Shown here piece after piece: positions 4,958-6,813 of a DNA stretch of 6,813 nucleotides. How positions within the stretch are numbered: the first letter of the stretch is position 1; every line of letters begins with the position of its first letter. The notes under the pieces are model-generated. The model was not told the DNA's origin. It made no database searches and saw only the letters and a list, made by a program, of their open reading frames with translations. This stretch comes from an uncultured Bacteroidota bacterium (GTDB lineage Bacteria; Bacteroidota; Bacteroidia; Flavobacteriales; Flavobacteriaceae), in contig CAIRNC010000028.1 of NCBI GenBank assembly GCA_903879875.1, positions 1 to 6,813 on the forward strand, in the 5' to 3' direction. The translations under genes and the position numbers were made by a program.

Positions 4958-6813
4958 ATGAAAAATATTTATCTGTTTCTTGTTTTATTCGCTGTTTCAT
5001 CTGTTTCAGCTCAAGAAAGTCAAATTGAATTAAATAAAATTGCGGAATCCGAAATGAAATCGGCTTCAAAGACTATAAATGTAGTTACGAATCCCAATAC
5101 TCAAAATTACGACATTACCTATCATAAATTAGAATTCACTGTTGATCCAACAGCTTATTTTATATCTGGAGTGGTCACTACAACTTATACTGCTTTATCA
5201 AATATGACTTCGGTAACTTTTGATTTAACTGATGTTTTAAATGTAAGTACAGTTACAAAAAATGGTGTTCCATTAACCTTTAGCCAATCTGGTACGAATG
5301 AATTAGTCATTGATTTACCAACAGTTCAAACGACAGGAACATCGGCTACGGTTGTAATTACCTATTCAGGTGCACCTTCAACAGGAGAACAAGCTTTTAC
5401 AACTGAAACGCATAACGGAAGTCCTGTACTTTATACCTTATCGGAACCTTTTGGCGCAAGAGACTGGTGGCCGTGTAAACAAGATTTGAATGATAAAGTG
5501 AATAGTATTGATGTCTATATTACAGCTCCATCGCAATATGTTAGCGTTGCAAACGGAATTGAAACTACTGCTCCTGTAATTTCTGGCAATAACAAAACCA
5601 CTCATTTTCATCACGGATATCCTATTCCAGCCTATTTGATTGCCATTGCTGTAACCAATTATACTGTTTACAATCAAACCGCAGGAACCGCACCAAATAC
5701 ATATCCGATAATAAATTATATTTATCCTGAAACTTTTAATTCTAGCGTTCAAACACAATTAGCTCAAACGCCTTTAATACTTGATTTATTTAGTAATTTG
5801 TTCGAAATATACCCATATCATAATGAAAAATATGGACATGCCCAATTTGGTTGGGGAGGTGGAATGGAACATACTACAGTTTCATTTATGGTGAATTTTG
5901 GAAGACAATTAATCGCACACGAAATGGCGCACCAATGGTTTGGAGACAAAATTACATGCGGTTCGTGGAATGATATCTGGTTAAATGAAGGGTTTGCAAC
6001 TTATGTAGCTTCATTGGTTATCGAAAATTTTGATGGGCAAGCGGCTTTTACAACCGATAAAACCAATATGATTAACACAATCACTTCACAACCTTATGGA
6101 GCTGTTTACCTAACGGATACCGAGGCTCAAAATGTAAATAGAATTTTTAGTTCAAGATTAAGTTATAATAAAGGAGCGATGGTTTTAAACATGTTGCGTT
6201 TAAAAATGGGTGATGCCCTGTTTTTTCAAGGTATAAAAAACTATTTAGCCGATGCTAATTTAGCTTATAAATATGCCGTTACTTCCGATTTACAAACCCA
6301 TCTTGAAGCAGTTTACGGAAGCAGTTTAACAGAATTTTTTAATGATTGGGTTTACAATCAAGGTTACCCAACCTATACTATTACAGCTCAAAATTGGACT
6401 TCTGGCAGAGTGAAATTTGTAGTCAATCAAACGCAATCAGACCCGTCGGTTAGTTTTTTCGAAATGCCGATTCCAATTCGTGTTACAGGCGTTGGAGGAC
6501 AACAAGCAGATTTGATTTTAAACAATACTTCAAATGGGCAAACTTTTATTATGAACGTTCCGTTTGTGGTTACAGGCGTTACATTTGACCCTAAAAAGGA
6601 TATCATTTCTAAAAACAACAACATCACTTTAGGTTTAGAAAATTTTGAATTAGAAGCTATAAATATTTATTCTAATACTACAAACACAAAATTATTTCTA
6701 GATGTACCAAACGGTGTTACTATTGAAAAAGCAGTTATTTTTAATACATTGGGTCAAAAATTAATTGAAACCTCAACGGCTACTTCTTGGGATATTTCAA
6801 ACTTATCTTCTGG
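4958..6813 (+). CDS. Secreted M1-family zinc aminopeptidase with T9SS sorting domain, 3' end cut by window edge
   Basis: Enzymes of this family remove N-terminal amino acids from peptides using one zinc ion. The open frame holds 618 complete residues and no stop. A signal peptide (MKN, core IYLFLVLFAVSS, junction VSA-Q) is likely cleaved after Ala18. The N-terminal beta domain (about 50-235) has the M1 hallmarks GARDWWPCKQD (166-176) and IPAYLIAIAV (223-232). In the catalytic domain, GGGMEH (300-305) stands for the exopeptidase motif usually written GxMEN. HEMAHQW (321-327) with His321, His325 and, 18 residues on, Glu344 in NEGFATY forms the zinc site, Glu322 is the catalytic base, and Tyr403 in SYNKGAMVL is the probable transition-state tyrosine. 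A short beta region (about 475-560) follows, then from about 566 the start of a type A T9SS sorting domain (NIYSNTTNTKLFLDV; FNTLGQKLIE at 595-604; WDISNLSSG). It is probably exported through T9SS and released or anchored at the surface for peptide feeding. The exact substrate is unknown. Confidence 0.95.
   Translation, partial: MKNIYLFLVLFAVSSVSAQESQIELNKIAESEMKSASKTINVVTNPNTQNYDITYHKLEFTVDPTAYFISGVVTTTYTALSNMTSVTFDLTDVLNVSTVTKNGVPLTFSQSGTNELVIDLPTVQTTGTSATVVITYSGAPSTGEQAFTTETHNGSPVLYTLSEPFGARDWWPCKQDLNDKVNSIDVYITAPSQYVSVANGIETTAPVISGNNKTTHFHHGYPIPAYLIAIAVTNYTVYNQTAGTAPNTYPIINYIYPETFNSSVQTQLAQTPLILDLFSNLFEIYPYHNEKYGHAQFGWGGGMEHTTVSFMVNFGRQLIAHEMAHQWFGDKITCGSWNDIWLNEGFATYVASLVIENFDGQAAFTTDKTNMINTITSQPYGAVYLTDTEAQNVNRIFSSRLSYNKGAMVLNMLRLKMGDALFFQGIKNYLADANLAYKYAVTSDLQTHLEAVYGSSLTEFFNDWVYNQGYPTYTITAQNWTSGRVKFVVNQTQSDPSVSFFEMPIPIRVTGVGGQQADLILNNTSNGQTFIMNVPFVVTGVTFDPKKDIISKNNNITLGLENFELEAINIYSNTTNTKLFLDVPNGVTIEKAVIFNTLGQKLIETSTATSWDISNLSS
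6656..6813 (+). other. Start of type A T9SS C-terminal sorting domain within the peptidase (partial)
   Basis: Residues from about 567 to the window edge resemble the C-terminal signal that directs Bacteroidota proteins through the type IX secretion system. The strand order fits: an opening strand INIYSN, a strand LFLDVP, then the typical VIFNTLGQKLIE and a WDISNLSSG turn that in this family normally precedes a G-x-Y-hydrophobic strand. The opening usually reads YPNP; here both prolines are replaced (YSNT). The final strand and the lysine-rich end lie beyond the window. Confidence 0.85.

Noticed and set aside
5438..5758. Open frame of 106 codons on the minus strand inside the peptidase gene
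   Set aside because: It is antisense to the M1 N-terminal domain, with a Cys-, Arg- and Ile-rich composition typical of a chance frame.
6427..6627. Open frame of 66 codons on the minus strand inside the peptidase gene
   Set aside because: It is antisense to the C-terminal beta region and has no recognisable features.
1..6813. Search for CRISPR repeats, insertion sequences, tRNA or rRNA genes and integration sites
   Set aside because: No regularly spaced repeats, transposase motifs, terminal inverted repeats or cloverleaf-like sequences were seen; nearly all the window is covered by ordinary coding sequence.

Overview
The window looks like a chromosomal housekeeping segment from a Bacteroidota bacterium, most likely a Flavobacteriaceae member close to Flavobacterium. 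Four things point this way. The DNA is AT-rich. Exported proteins have short signal peptides ending in an Ala-Gln junction. The M1 peptidase carries the beginning of a type IX secretion (T9SS) C-terminal sorting domain. The start regions lack clear Shine-Dalgarno sequences but show matches to the Bacteroidota promoter pattern (TTTG or TTG near -33, TAnnTTTG near -7). The genus assignment is an inference from these traits and from remembered gene order.

Layout: five genes lie on the minus strand and one on the plus strand. In the minus-strand transcription order (right to left) they are serS (seryl-tRNA synthetase), an unrecognised exported protein of 167 residues, an exported tetratricopeptide-repeat protein of 592 residues, a small DUF4286-type protein of 103 residues, and rsmA/ksgA (16S rRNA adenine dimethyltransferase), which is cut by the left edge. 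On the plus strand, divergent from serS, is a secreted M1-family zinc aminopeptidase, cut by the right edge inside its sorting domain.

The two ends of the minus-strand block serve translation: SerS charges tRNA-Ser and RsmA completes 30S subunit maturation. Between them lie an envelope-directed TPR scaffold and two proteins of unknown function. The gaps (46, 67, 119 and 147 nt) and candidate promoters suggest a loosely linked cluster rather than one tight operon. The aminopeptidase is independent and probably releases N-terminal amino acids from peptides outside the cell or on its surface.

I found no mobile element, CRISPR array, tRNA, rRNA or clear riboswitch. No non-coding stretch exceeds 300 bases; the largest gap is 175 bp between serS and the peptidase. 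Most of the window is ordinary. The points most worth a second look are the orphan exported protein between serS and the TPR gene, the GGMEH variant of the exopeptidase motif, the proline-poor start of the sorting domain, and the repeat-rich spacer at 996-1114.
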